The notes below the pieces were generated by a model that was not told the DNA's origin, searched no databases, and was given only the letters and a program-made list of their open reading frames with translations. This document shows, in pieces, positions 1 to 48,465 of a stretch of 64,000 nt of DNA (positions are counted from its first letter, which is position 1; the number at the start of each line of letters is the position of its first letter). The translations under genes were made by a program, and so were the position numbers. The DNA lies in contig OZ038320.1 of NCBI GenBank assembly GCA_964035795.1, forward strand, positions 30,008,875 through 30,072,874. Reading direction: 5' to 3'. The DNA is from Pterobdella sp. o SKG-2022. Lineage: Eukaryota > Annelida > Clitellata > Hirudinida > Piscicolidae.

Positions 1-263
1 AATAGCTAACCCTGACTATTAGTTATTATCATTTTTTTTTAATTAGACCGGTTATTAAGATTATAATTCATGAGAAAGATCTATGCTACAACGTCAAAAG
101 TGTAATACATGGGTTTAATTATAAACACGGAGTGAAGTGATAACTTCTTTTAATATATATGTTGAACTCTTCAAGCGTTTAAAGTTTTTTGTTTTAAGAA
201 CTAGGCAGACAACTCGACTTCAATGAAATTTTCTGATGTTAGAATCTCTTCATTACAAAATAC

Positions 264-6381
<6,118 letters not shown>

Positions 6382-7640
6382 TTTCTCTAAGATGGGCACA
6401 TTACGCGAACTAGTACGTAGAACTCTGTGTTGTCTTTGTTTCGAGTAGCAAAATATCTTGCTGGATGCTTTTATGAGCTGATGACTAGTGAATAAAAGTT
6501 AGTTTTGATGCAACTTTATCTTTTAAATTTTCTAAAAAATCCGTAACGAATCGTCATTTGTTTTATCCTAGTTGGAACGTAAGACAAGAGCAATAATAAC
6601 AACGTTTTAAGTCAAAAATAAACACTCAAAAGGTTTTTAAACTCTTCAATTATTATCTATAAATTACAAGTTTTTTCAAATTCATTTAAAAGCGCCTGTT
6701 AAAGAGTGCGGGTAATGGTGTCTGTAAGCTGTCATGGTGTTGTCTCGGCAGTTGCTGCGATGACCCCTACATACCCGCATAATGCCTCACGCATACACCA
6801 TTCTTCACACCTATATACTTATGCATCTTTGTGCGTGCATATTCTCACACATATATAGTGTATATTTTTTAATGTTTATTTCTCATGTGAATTTAGCTAA
6901 GTTTATATATGAAAACTGCGAGCATATGTTTATATGAATCATGTTTTTATATATGCAACCCATAAAGACCATATGAATAATATAGCTGATTATAACGTGA
7001 TAATGCTTTGTACACTCACTACTGCTTCAAAGGTTTTTTATTTTGTGTACATATATGCCTCAATATACATTTACAAAGATTAAAAAAAAATTAAATAAGA
7101 GAAAAATTAGAAAAATTAAATTTCAAATAATTCGGATAAATAATATTCAAAAAGATTAGTTAAAGCATTAATTCGAGGCATATACAAAAATATGATTATG
7201 AAGTGAGGCCCAAAGCCAGCAAAATTGAAATTTGTGCACGTGTGTACGCTTATTTAATATTATTCTCTAAATGCTCTTTGCATTTTATATCCTCTTCTAT
7301 ATTATTTGTTTTTATATAATTTTATTTTTTAAAATAATCTATAATCTTTCGGTATATCTAAAAGCTAAAATATATTTTGATTCTCGATTGACTTTTCAAA
7401 ATGGCGGCCTAAAACCAATCATAAAAAAATTATAGCTTCAAATATTATTTGAAAACTTTTTTAAACGTATCAAAATTAACTTGAAAGTTTTCACGTAGTA
7501 TGCTCATTAGCGAAGTTTGAGTGTTTTTAAACGATTGGAATTGTTTAATCAGTCTCTACTTATGAACTTATTTGAGAAATGCTACTTAGTGAGGAAATAG
7601 ATAATTATTTATTTGATGAAATTTATTTTTATGCGGATAA

Positions 7641-7677
<37 letters not shown>

Positions 7678-7904
7678 GCATATGACTTTTGCAAAAAGTT
7701 ACTTTGATTTTAAAATCAAAAGTTCAAATAATATTCACAATGTAACTGAATTTAGAATTGATTTTTACTAAACTTGATTAATTAATGAGTATTTATTTTC
7801 TGTTAAGAGCGATAACAAAATTCTTTAAATAGATGGCAGTTAAATATAAAAAGTTTCAAAACATAAAAACTGTATTCAAAAAATGAACAACCAAAAGTAT
7901 ATTT
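6382..7904. other. Intergenic stretch between DGKQ and ERICH3-like genes
   Basis: About 1.5 kb of AT-rich DNA containing the presumed DGKQ promoter and 5' UTR and the ERICH3-like 3' region. A short (TA)n run sits at 7645-7673. No exon or RNA gene could be supported. Confidence 0.5.
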
Positions 7905-10900
7905 TCACGACTCTGAAGATGAGTTAGAGTAAATATTCCCGGTAATTTTCCCAATTTTGACCACGTTCTCTTCCTCGTCTTGGTTCATAGCTCGACAAGG
8001 TTCATCCTGCAAGCAGACCTCACTCCTCAAAGACTCAATCAAGTGAACATTTGATAGTTTGTCACTGAGGGAATCTCCATCAAGCCGTTCGTCTTCAGTT
8101 TCATCATCTTCTCCGACTTGTATCGATATTTCTCTTTTTGATCTATTACTTATTGATTTCACAGTTTGGCATCCAGAATTTACAAAGGTATTCAAAAAAA
8201 TATTTCCATTGTGATGTTTCATCTCATCTTCAGCTGCTGTAGCCTCGTCTTCGTTGACATATGAATGAATAGGAATATCTTTTTGGTGGTTATCTCTGAT
8301 TGGATCATTGGAGTTATCTTTGTGAGCATGAACTGAACTATTGAGATCATAGCTACCCTCGTTATTGTTTGAACTTTTTGATGCTCTTCCTTTTCTTCGC
8401 AGCCTCTTCTCCTCTTTGCAACTGCCATCCAATTCAATTCATAAAAACACATTATTGAATGATTTGTAAAAGTTTCTTCTTGGATTTTTTGGTTTATCAC
8501 AATAGTACCAACAAAATTTTACTCAAGGCTTTTGCATATAAAATTCATCAAATAGTTAGCAGCATATTTTTATTTATGATTTTCTACAACACCGAAAAAA
8601 CATATTATTAAACCAACACACCTACTAAGCTTCCAAAATTTAATCATCAAAGTTTCTATAAAACACTTCACCACTCCCAAAAAGCTCCAAACCACGATGG
8701 TAGGCACGTACCTCAAACAGGTCTCTCCACCCACAGCTCTGATGAATCTGAAGTGGCCACTAGGTCCCCCGATCATTGACCCCTTCCTGTATCGGTGCTC
8801 ACAACACGTGCTCACTTGATAATACCTTGGTTCAATGGTGGTCATGGGGTGTAATATTGATGGTAGTTGAGCGCTTTTGATGCAAGTTTTGTTTGTGAAT
8901 TTTGTGATATAATACAAATGATGTTACTTATTGGGTTTAATTGTAGAATTTTTTTAGTTTATTATTTGCTTATATAAGTTATTCTTACGTTAATTTATAA
9001 ACTTCTTCAAACCCGATATTACTTAAGGTAGTAATGAAGGGATAAGAATAATGGTTTTATAATTGGGACCAGTCCAGAGTTGAGCAATAAAACCCTAACT
9101 TTGAACTCAATATAGATTTATTATAAACAGTAAATTTGGAGAATTGTTGAAGATATCTTAATTGGTTGAAATCTCATTACTGAAACTTCAGCATTATACA
9201 CTACATGAAACAACAAAATGGTGTTCTACTCGAAAATTTCAGTTCGGACAATGATTTTTTGAAACCCCAAAAAAATTCAGTCATAAAAATAGAATTTGAA
9301 AAGCCCTTGAACTTCAAATCAAATTTTGTATATTTGAAGCCCTATTGACCATATCAAGGCAAAAAACCCATGGACAGTTAAACATTAAATCGAGGGAAAG
9401 TTTTTTATAAAAAGATTGAATGATGCATCAGTCCCACCTGAAATCATCAATGAAGATTGTGAAGCTGAAACAGTTCGGTGTTTTGCGTACAGAAGTGAAA
9501 CAGAAGGTGGCTGTAATCAATTTTTGAACTTTTCACTCTCAATGATTGTTATTAGTTAGTTATGAGTACTTTACATACAAAATTTTTATATGTTATTTCT
9601 CTACAACTTTAAACGTGCATTGATGTTTTTGAGTTGTACCATTTACATTTGCGAATATCAATGAAAAAACATTAAATTTTCAAAAAAGCTACAAGAGCTT
9701 TCCAGAATTAAAAAAAATGTAACTTTAATATTGGAAAACTCAAAAAGTTGAACATCAATTCATTCTGTATGATACATTATATAATGAAACATTTGTCAAC
9801 TTACAATTAGCTTTAACATTCTGATTAAAAACCCGTATAGCTGTTCCTTCCCTTATTTGTTGTTCAATCTTTATATTGTCTCCAATGTTGTGGTCGTAAT
9901 ATTCACCGAAACTTTCCTCTCTGTTCATTTCTTTTTTAATTTTCCGTTTTTTGCCATAGTAGTACAAGTACACTTTGCAAGGCGGGCACTTTGGCTGGAA
10001 GATTAACCATGATGAAGTTTCGTGTTTGATTAGTTTTTAAGTTATAAAAACAAAAATTTAGGCAGATCCATTCAATATGAATAATTGAATAATATTCAGT
10101 TATGTTTTCTACTATTTTGAACTTATTGAAAATAAATTGACAGTTCAAACTGAGGTTTCGATTTAAAAAATCTCTGAACACAAATGCTATTTCTAACCAG
10201 AAGCGTCGTAGCGTTAAATGGTTTCTTAACTATAATAACGGTTAGTGTAAAACTGTAGAATAAAATACAATAAATTAATGCCTAAACAAACAAACACATA
10301 GTAACATAAACAAAACACAGATCGAACATCGGTTTTTTGGTAGGAAGGCAAGGGGGAAGCGGCCATAGAGAAGGACGAAGAAGCTCTATGTCTCATAGAC
10401 TTTGCTGATGTTAATCTTGACACGCTTCTTTTGCTTCCACCACTGTTGTTTTTGAACTCATTTTCATCATTGATATTTTTCTTTTTACCGCTGTCCTCTC
10501 TTCGATGATATTGACTAGATTTTTTGTCATTGTATGTTTTAATATGGCTTCTGCCATGATTGCTATTAGCCTTGTGATGACCGTTAGAGTGTGAGTCATG
10601 CTGGAAAATATAATTGAAACTGAAAAGTTTATGTTTTGTCAATTAATATTGATAAAGCTAAAAGGTACTTGATAATTTTAGTTCTGCTTATAGAAAGCTA
10701 CGTCTAGTACATTTATTATTAACTATATGTTATCTATTAATTTAGGTTACAGCTAAGACACGTTTTGTTTTGTTACCTTTTATTAGTTTACATAAAACTC
10801 AATGTAAAAATAGTCAAAAATTATAATCAATATAGAATCGACCTGAAAGTCGACGCAAGTAAGATGGCCACAAACTGATTAGATATAAAAGATGTTCAAC

Positions 10901-12179
10901 AATGTGGCACGTATAAATTAAGGCTCACGAATAAAAACTTCCATTTTTTTGAAAAGATCCTTTTTTAAAATGATGAATAATAAGCTGATAAAATGACTGT
11001 ATCAAACTTGGTAGTATTGGTTAGGTAGAAAGGATTGAGAGTTATGTAAGTTGTTTAAGTAGCTCAGGTGCACAGGTAGCAGCATTGAGCTGAACTCCTT
11101 TTTTCGCTGTCTCTCCATGCTCTGATGCGATAACATGAATATTTAGTTTTAAAGTCTTTATTTCAGTTGAAATTTTGTCAAGTAGGCGAACAAAGGGATA
11201 TTAGATATTTTGAAGTCTTGTGTCAAAATTGTAAATTCTGCCATTTTTTTGAATGGATCAATTAATCAAATGCCAAAATCAACAAAAAGGTTTTAAAAAC
11301 CCAAAATTAAATAAATCCGTGTTTTACTTTTCGTTTAAACACTGTTTCCAGTTTTTGTATCTCTTCTATTTTTCTCTTTATCATTTCCCTTTCTTTTTTT
11401 TCTTCCTCTTTGAATCTGTTGGCTATTTCTTTTTTCATCATCTCCTTCATCATTTTCATACGTTCTTCTCTAATGGATTTTTCCGCAAACTCAGCATCAG
11501 ATAGTATTTCACCTTTTTTAGTCACCTATAAAAATAAGGAATATTTCATTTGTTAGGTAAAATGTGGAAAGTTAAGATAAGCACGGAAAAAAGAAAAACT
11601 CCATTTTGAAAAAGTTGTGTTTTAAGTCAGTAATTACAATTATATACTAACGTTTAATGATTAGGCTGATATTATAGTTTTATGGTGTCTTTATAAATGT
11701 ATTAAAAGCTTATATAATTGATGTGAATCTTTTAAAAACAGATATTTGTAAATAGAAGCTCTCTTCATTTCAAATTTTGTCAATAAAGTATTAGTATTTA
11801 TAAATATTGTTATGTATTATTCATACTTAGGATTAAGAAGTTAAAAATATATATTTCGTAAAAAAATTTTTAATTTTTGTAGAGATATAATGAAAATAAA
11901 CCAGTATCAAAACTTATCAACCTATCAGAGATTCCGATCGCAAACTATGTATGAAATTAAACAATTAGTTAAAGTTGTTTTGGTTTTAAATAAGCAAAAC
12001 TATCAAATTTTTTTGATAACAGCCAACAATCTTAACCATGAGCGAACTGGTGAGCTTTATAATGAATCAATAGTAAAGTTCTAACCAGTCCAGTTTTTAT
12101 GAGATGCTTTTTGATGCGATGTCGAGAGAAATGGTTTGACAGATGTGGGTCTTTAAGACTATTGTAGAATGGAAAAGAC
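7905..12179 (-). CDS. ERICH3: ERICH3-like (DUF4590) protein, 5' end incomplete
   Basis: Homologue of glutamate-rich protein 3, associated in vertebrates with cilia. Exons: 12086-12179, 11328-11525, 10319-10600, 9805-9994, 9438-9510, 8712-8825, 7905-8421 (TGA). Phases are consistent and give 488 residues. Exon 1 shows YNSLKDPHLSNHF and RIKKHLIKTGL, like the vertebrate N-terminus YNSLMDKHLAGYF. Exon 2 (KKGEILSDAEF, then a Lys/Glu coiled coil) matches the conserved SGRILSEKEY segment. The DUF4590 core follows: KCPPCKVYLYYYG, DNIKIEQQ, FSFTIFIDDF, then STCCEHRYRKGSMIGG, matching SSCCEYKHRKGSRLGG. Exon 3 is a His/Ser/Lys-rich linker. The last exon is acidic and low complexity. The start codon exon lies upstream of 12180 and was not found (the exon begins in phase 2). 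The protein is much shorter than the roughly 1500-residue human one. Confidence 0.78.
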
Positions 12180-12704
12180 CTGAGCAAAAATTAATCTTGT
12201 TAACTTCAATAAATTTTTGTTTAGTTCAATCTTACTTCTCTCTATCCATTAGCATTCAATAGCTATGCTTGTGTGACATTGTTGTCAAAACGTTCAAATA
12301 ATTCTAAAAGTTCCTCAGACAACAATGGCACAAAACACCATTTGTTTAGCTTCTCCATGGAAACTCCAATATAATGCAATGCACCAAATATATATGCCAT
12401 ATTACAATGAATTATATATAAAAAAAATGATGTGAAATCGGCATTATTATGATTGCATAGTAAAATCAAACAAATCTAGTTTACGGAATCTCACATTAAA
12501 TAAACTGCTAAGCCGGCTTTGATTTTATTTGAGTTTGGCTTATCGCGATAATCCTTCATGCTAATTATCAACGCAAGAGTTCCGAGTTCAAACCCCGGCT
12601 AAGGACACGATGATTACTAATTTTTCGTCAACTGAATATACAATGTTGATAAATTTTCTGAGTGTCAGCTAAAACAACAATAAATATTTTATTCAAATTT
12701 TTAA

Positions 12705-17914
<5,210 letters not shown>

Positions 17915-19333
17915 CTGTATATATTCATGTAAGCTGAGTACAATTATATGGTTTTTATGTAAAGCAAACAGTAAATCTCATTTAACATTTAAATTCTAAT
18001 GTTTCAAAAACGAAACCTTTTGAGCCAAAGCTCTTTTGGTGTTTAAAAGCATTTTTTTAAGTTGAAAGTACAAGTTTCACTTTTAAGACTAAAAGTTATT
18101 GATCATGGTTAAAATTCAATTTTATCTTGTTTTGAATTTTTTAGGAGTAATCTGAAATATTCAAAGCATTATTTATTTTTTTAGAGTTTTCGAGATTTTT
18201 ATATCTCATAATTTTTTTAATTTCTTTCAAAAAGTGACATCAAAATTATCAAGCTTTGCATGCTTACCACTAAAGACAAATATAAAGGTTAATTAAGTTT
18301 TTAGTTCATGAGGTTTTTCAAAAATGTCCAACTTAATTTCGAGAAATTTACATTTCGTTTCACCTTCTTGGTCTTAGCTAACAACATAGAGGCGAAAAAA
18401 AAGTTTTGAGTGGTGGAGATGTTCTATTCCATATTATTTTCAGTTAAAAAATTGTGAATGGCAAATAATTTTAATAAGAAAGCTTGACTTTCATCAATTT
18501 ATTCACTTTTCATTTAGCGGCATGCTTATTCTTTTGCATTTATTAAAAGTTATGCTTTTTATATTCAGGTTTAATTAGTTAAATTGTTAATTAAAATGGT
18601 TATATACGATTCCATTTTTTATATGCTTTTATATATTTTTTACATAGCTTAAAAAACTACCATGCTAGCAAAAATTTTTGACCGACCTATTTATAAATTT
18701 GACATACATCGATAGGAAATCTACCAGTTTTTCGTCGCATTAGTTGTATGTTGAGTGTATTAATAACATTAATTCAATACTAGTTCAATCCAAATCAAAC
18801 CCTTAATAACTGGACAGCACACAAATTTTTATAAGACGAAATCACAATATAAAATAAAGTATTCAAACTTTATAATTTTTCCAATTATCATAAAAATTTT
18901 AGGATAAAATGAGTTTTAGAAAATCTTCATGTTTACAAATTAATAAAGAAGTTTGATTTAAATTGGTTTTATAATAAGTATATATGTTCATTTGATGCTA
19001 TCTTTTAGTCAAAATTTCTAATAAAATCAAAAAAAAATTGCAAAATTTGTGATGTCTTCGTAAATGAAATCTAATTGGGGAATAAAAAGCGTGTGTCTTG
19101 AACCAAATTGAGTAATTATTTAATATATTAAAAATAAGTTACTTCAAAGAAACAAATTCAACTTATTAAAAGATCTTTGTATATTCCATTCAAATAATTG
19201 CTCAGATAAATTTTCACCATGGAAATAATTCAGAACACCAATCACATCAAAGGAAATTAACGATTCTATTATACATCAAAGATTTAAATTGTTTGAGACT
19301 ATAATTGATTTTTAAGACTATACTCGAGCTACG
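17915..19333. other. Divergent intergenic region, RARS2 / HMG gene
   Basis: AT-rich DNA between the minus-strand RARS2 5' end and the plus-strand HMG gene. It should hold the missing RARS2 first exon and both promoters. No further exon could be supported. Confidence 0.4.
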
Positions 19334-19340
19334 TATAAAA
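19334..19340 (+). promoter_or_regulatory. TATA box of the HMG-box gene
   Basis: TATAAAA lies 33 nt before the ATG at 19373. This would place transcription start only a few nucleotides before the start codon, giving a very short leader. Confidence 0.5.
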
Positions 19341-19372
19341 GTCGTTCAAACAATTAATATTATTCAGTAATA

Positions 19373-20293
19373 ATGAATAATTTACCAGATTCATTTGACG
19401 GCTCTCTTTTAGTTAATGCTGATATTTACAACTTAAACTCTGTGAATGGAATTCAAGACTGTAGTGAGAGGATACAATGGAATCAACCCCTACAACCTGA
19501 TTTAAACTTTTCATACCAGAATTTTTATTCTAAAAATTACCCATATACAAATCAAAACCTTTATTTGCAAAATTTCAACTTGTCACGACAACCCTTCCAG
19601 CCAAAACATTTGACCCAATGTTTGAACCAACACACGTCCAATCTTTGTCAACTTTCTTCTGGAAACACTAATCCAGGACAAGATTATTTTCATTACTGTT
19701 CTACAGAAAAGATTGAAAAAGTTATCCCTGTTAATATATCTTTTGGAACTGTGGATAAACAAGCAAACGTAAATTTTATCAAAAAAATAGCTGGTGATTG
19801 TTATCTAAAAAAAACTATTTTTAGAAATGAAAACGCAACGACGCAGTCAAAAGCGCTGGAGAGTGGTTTAGATTTTGTGGATGAATATTTATCAAGGCCG
19901 CCTACGGCTTTCAACATCTTTTCAAAGGAACAAGGAATGATGATGAATAATTTATCTAATAAAAATCCGAGAAGTTTAAAGGACCAATGGAAGACGATGT
20001 CAAATCAAGCAAAAGATAAGTATATACAAAAAGCAATAGTCGCAAAAAAAGTCCATACATATATTTCTTCAAAGAAAAAAATCAAAAGCAAAGACAAGAT
20101 TGGTGCCTTGATTCATAATGACAACAGTATGGGGGTACTGAAAGACATCGAAAGAAGATCTTCTTACCCTTTCAATGAAGATGAAAGACGACAGTCGGTT
20201 GAATCAATGCCTGAAAAGATTTCTTCTAATGACTTTTATGATAAAAATTCGTTTTTAGTACATTTATTCTCTGATACAAACTCGTCTATTTAA
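19373..20293 (+). CDS. Intronless HMG-box protein, 306 aa
   Basis: Single uninterrupted reading frame of 306 residues. Residues about 1-170 are Asn/Gln/Tyr-rich and disordered-looking. Residues about 174-235 form an HMG box: RPPTAFNIFSKEQ (helix 1, HMGB/TCF-like start), then SLKDQWKTMSNQAKDKYIQKA and KKVHTY (helices 2-3), followed by a basic tail (KKKIKSKDK). The middle of the box is diverged from canonical Sox and HMGB boxes, so I cannot place it in a subfamily. It probably binds DNA in the nucleus as a transcription or chromatin factor. A TATA box lies just upstream and an AATAAA at 20341-20346 just downstream. Its stop is only 180 nt before the Src start codon on the same strand. Confidence 0.8.
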   Translation: MNNLPDSFDGSLLVNADIYNLNSVNGIQDCSERIQWNQPLQPDLNFSYQNFYSKNYPYTNQNLYLQNFNLSRQPFQPKHLTQCLNQHTSNLCQLSSGNTNPGQDYFHYCSTEKIEKVIPVNISFGTVDKQANVNFIKKIAGDCYLKKTIFRNENATTQSKALESGLDFVDEYLSRPPTAFNIFSKEQGMMMNNLSNKNPRSLKDQWKTMSNQAKDKYIQKAIVAKKVHTYISSKKKIKSKDKIGALIHNDNSMGVLKDIERRSSYPFNEDERRQSVESMPEKISSNDFYDKNSFLVHLFSDTNSSI

Positions 20294-20340
20294 TTCTAGT
20301 CTTTTGTAAATAGTTCTTATTTATTCTTTTTGAATTTTTA

Positions 20341-20346
20341 AATAAA
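20341..20346 (+). terminator. Polyadenylation signal AATAAA
   Basis: Canonical hexamer 48 nt after the HMG-gene stop codon, upstream of the Src start at 20473. Confidence 0.5.
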
Positions 20347-20472
20347 TTTTAAAAATAAATTTGAATCTTTTAAGCACAATTAACATCTGTAATTTACGTA
20401 TTTAAGCAGAAGCTAAGATCCTGGATCGAAAAGTAATTCAAAATCACTCGTTTTATACACAAGAAAATTAAG

Positions 20473-29513
<9,041 letters not shown>

Positions 29514-29867
29514 GATTAATTTTGACTTAAAAACTCAAACTCAAATTTTATATTTTTTTATTTAGGTTAAAAGATGTTTTTAAAATCGACCATTTCAAAA
29601 TTTTACTGATTTTTTAAAATTTATTAAATTTTCAAATGATTTAATTTTTCTAATGTGAAAAATTATTTTTAACAAAAAAATTTTGATATTATCATTGAAA
29701 AAAAAATTTGAAACGCCCATCTCTGTTCATACAAAAGTCTCTTCTGAACTTTTAGCAGACGTCTTTTTTGCTAGGCCTGCATATTAATTTTCTTTAAACT
29801 TTTAGTTTATGTTAGATGTTACTTTTATAATTTTTTCTTGAAAGATTTTAGCAGTATTTATTCAATA

Positions 29868-31948
29868 ATGGAAGATTGTCAACTGTCTTTTGAAGATTCT
29901 GGATGTGTAGATACAAGTGCAACATTTTATACTCCAACTTCCAAAACCCAACATAGTCTTAAAAAAGAAGATTGTAATAATTTATCTAATTTTTCTTTTT
30001 CTAATTTTTCTTTAGAAGAAAGTTTTAATCATCTAACTTCGAAAGATTTTGAAGATCATAAAAATGCTAATAACAGATTCGATTTCAATCTGAATATTGA
30101 AGCAATTTTTGAACCAATAAACAAACTCAATTCTAAGACTGGGAGTCCCAACGTAGAAGTTCCCTATTCTTCAAATTCAGATTATAAAATTCCAACGTCT
30201 CACGCAACCTTTGAGCTTTCTAAAAATGCTATTAATGACTTGATCTCAAAGCAACAAGTTTTTAAACGACCACAAAATTCGTTTAACCAAGCATGTTCAT
30301 TTGATTTTAGTACACCTAAGCATTCTACTCAAGTTTCTTATGGTCAAAATATTACAAAGTTTTTCAACGATCAAAGTTTAAAGCCTATAAGCCCTTGTGA
30401 TTCTTCTTGTCACAGCAGTTCTTTTTTGACTAAAAGGTTTTTGAATGATGTGGCTGTTAATAACAACAATGTCTCTTTGAGCGATGAATGCAATACTAAT
30501 TTTTCAAATGATTTAATATTTGAAAATAAACGTTTTCAATCTCAGCAACTTTCTGAAAACTCTTTTCAACAATTCTTCACTCCATCTTTTAAAGCAGATA
30601 GATCTACTTTCTATGATAGCAATGATGGAAAAAACTATAACAGATCTTTCGATAGCTTCAAATTAAACAAAATTTTACAACTCAGAACTTTCCAGCAACA
30701 TAAAGAAGCGCCACTTTCACATCAATCAAATGAATTTTTTTCAAAAAAAGTTTTCATCGGTGGTCTTCCTCCAGACATTGATGAAGGTATTTTAAGTTAT
30801 TGTTTTTCATTATTTTATTTTACTCAAATATATAAAACAGCTTTGAAAGCTCTTAATATCCATGTAATTCAACAGAAGAGATCGCGTGTTCTTTCAGAAG
30901 ATTTGGTGCTCTGACTGTAGATTGGCCCCACAAGGCAGAGAGTAAATCGTATTTTCCTCCAAAAGGTTTAATAATTTATACTACTATGTCATATTTCAGC
31001 AAGAGCCAACTAAATTGCATATATTAGAAAAAGCATTAGTTAATTATTAAATCTTTTGCACAGGCTACTGTTTTTTGATATTCGAATCAGAAATCTCAGT
31101 TCAAAAATTGATTGAATCTTGTGTTTCAAGAGATGATAAACTTTTTTGGAGTGTTAGCAGCCCAACAGTCAAAGAAAAAAATGTAATTACACAGTTTTAT
31201 GTAGTTTAATTAGTTACCTTGCACTCATCTGAAATTCGATATCATCAGGTGCAAGTGCGACCATGGAGGCTAAAGGACGCAGATTTTGTGATGGACAACA
31301 GCATCCCCATCAACCCTCAGAGAACCATTTTTGTGGGAGGAGTTCCTAGGCCTCTCAGAGCAGGTTCATATGTCCTTTCATTACTCATAACCAATTATAA
31401 CACAGTTAATGCGTGTTTCGGTTGAGTAGCATTTACAATTTAATCATTTTCAAAGCATTAAATCTATTTTGATGTTTTTTAGTTGAGTTAGCACTGATAA
31501 TCGAGAGGTTGTACGGAGGAGTATCTTACACGGGAATCGATTTGGACCCGGATCTCAAGTACCCTAAGGGGGCTGCTAGAGTGGCTTTCCATTCGCATGA
31601 AAGTTATATAGCTGCCGTCAACGCCAGATTTGTGCAATTACAGTATGGAGACATTGATAAGAGAGTAAGTAACTTTATATCATTATTAACAATAATTATA
31701 TTTTATATTATTTATAACAGGTAGAAGTGAAGCCATATGTTTTAGACGATCAAATTTGCAAACATTGTGAAGTGGCAAACCAAACACCTCGGCTAGCTCC
31801 ATTCTTTTGTGCTAACGTAACCTGCCTAGATTACTTTTGCGAGTCATGTTGGAGTTTGTTCCACAACAACCCAGACGGCAGAGCTTTTCACAAACCTCTA
31901 GTGAGAGAAGGTACAGACAGGCCCAAAGTGCTGCCATTCAAGTGGTAA
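29868..31948 (+). CDS. CPEB: Cytoplasmic polyadenylation element-binding protein, CPEB2/3/4 (Orb2) type
   Basis: Translational regulator that binds U-rich elements in mRNA 3' UTRs. Exons: 29868-30786, 30876-30965, 31064-31182, 31249-31363, 31483-31664, 31721-31948 (TAA). Phases join to 1653 nt, 550 residues. Residues 1-290 are a low-complexity Asn/Ser/Phe-rich region. RRM1 starts at about 294 (KVFIGGLPPDID, FRRFGALTVDWPHKAESK, SYFPPKGYCFLIFE). RRM2 starts at about 398 (RTIFVGGVPRPLRAVELA, RLYGGVSYTGIDLDPDLKYP, ARFVQLQYGDIDKR). The ZZ-type zinc domain is residues 476-550 (CKHC, FFCANVTC, CESCW, then HKPLVREG). The DWPHKAESK and RPLRA motifs are characteristic of CPEB2-4. It ends FKW, near the family's FRWN end. 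The final TGG-TAA overlaps a possible donor (TG|GTAAGC), so a small extra exon is possible. ATG 29868 is the first in-frame Met; an upstream exon is not excluded. Confidence 0.92.
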
Positions 31949-32202
31949 GCAAGCAGTCTTTACGATAGATTTATACTGTTTTATACCTTTATAAGTTCAA
32001 TGAAATTTCGTTTAAAACTACTTTTCTTGTTTCTTTTTTATTAAATATTGTGATTATAATTTATTGATTGTAACTAGATAATTTGGAAAATTGTAAATTC
32101 ATGCTTTTTCTAACTTGAATTGTTTTAATTTCTTTTTACATTTTTTTAAAAAACAGTTTCGTTAAAATTTTCTAGTTAAAACGTCATTTTTTGAATTCTT
32201 CA

Positions 32203-32208
32203 AATAAA
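32203..32208 (+). terminator. Possible polyadenylation signal for CPEB
   Basis: AATAAA 255 nt after the CPEB stop, in the 503-nt convergent interval before the EZH2 stop codon. Confidence 0.35.
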
Positions 32209-32451
32209 TTTGTCGCGATCATTTTAAGATTTTAGAATAATCTATTTTCCATGCAACAAACAATAAAAATTGATCGTTTATATTAACAATTTAAAATGTC
32301 CTACCCGCCACCAATCCACAATGATCAATCTTATAGGGTATAAAAAGCTATTCATAATACTTGGTGTGAGGCTAAAAATAATTTAGCGCATGATTAATTA
32401 AAATGAACATTAATGTCAATAATAAGCATCTTTTTATGTGACAAACTCAGA

Positions 32452-48465
<16,014 letters not shown>

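Noticed and set aside
12263..12469. 68-codon minus-strand frame between RARS2 and the ERICH3-like gene
   Set aside because: No family motif, and it does not supply a phase-2 donor for the ERICH3-like exon at 12179. It could not be shown to be its missing first exon.
12527..12605. Possible tRNA (GAGTTCAAACCCCGGCT resembles a B box)
   Set aside because: I could not find matching D and anticodon arms; possibly a SINE remnant or chance.
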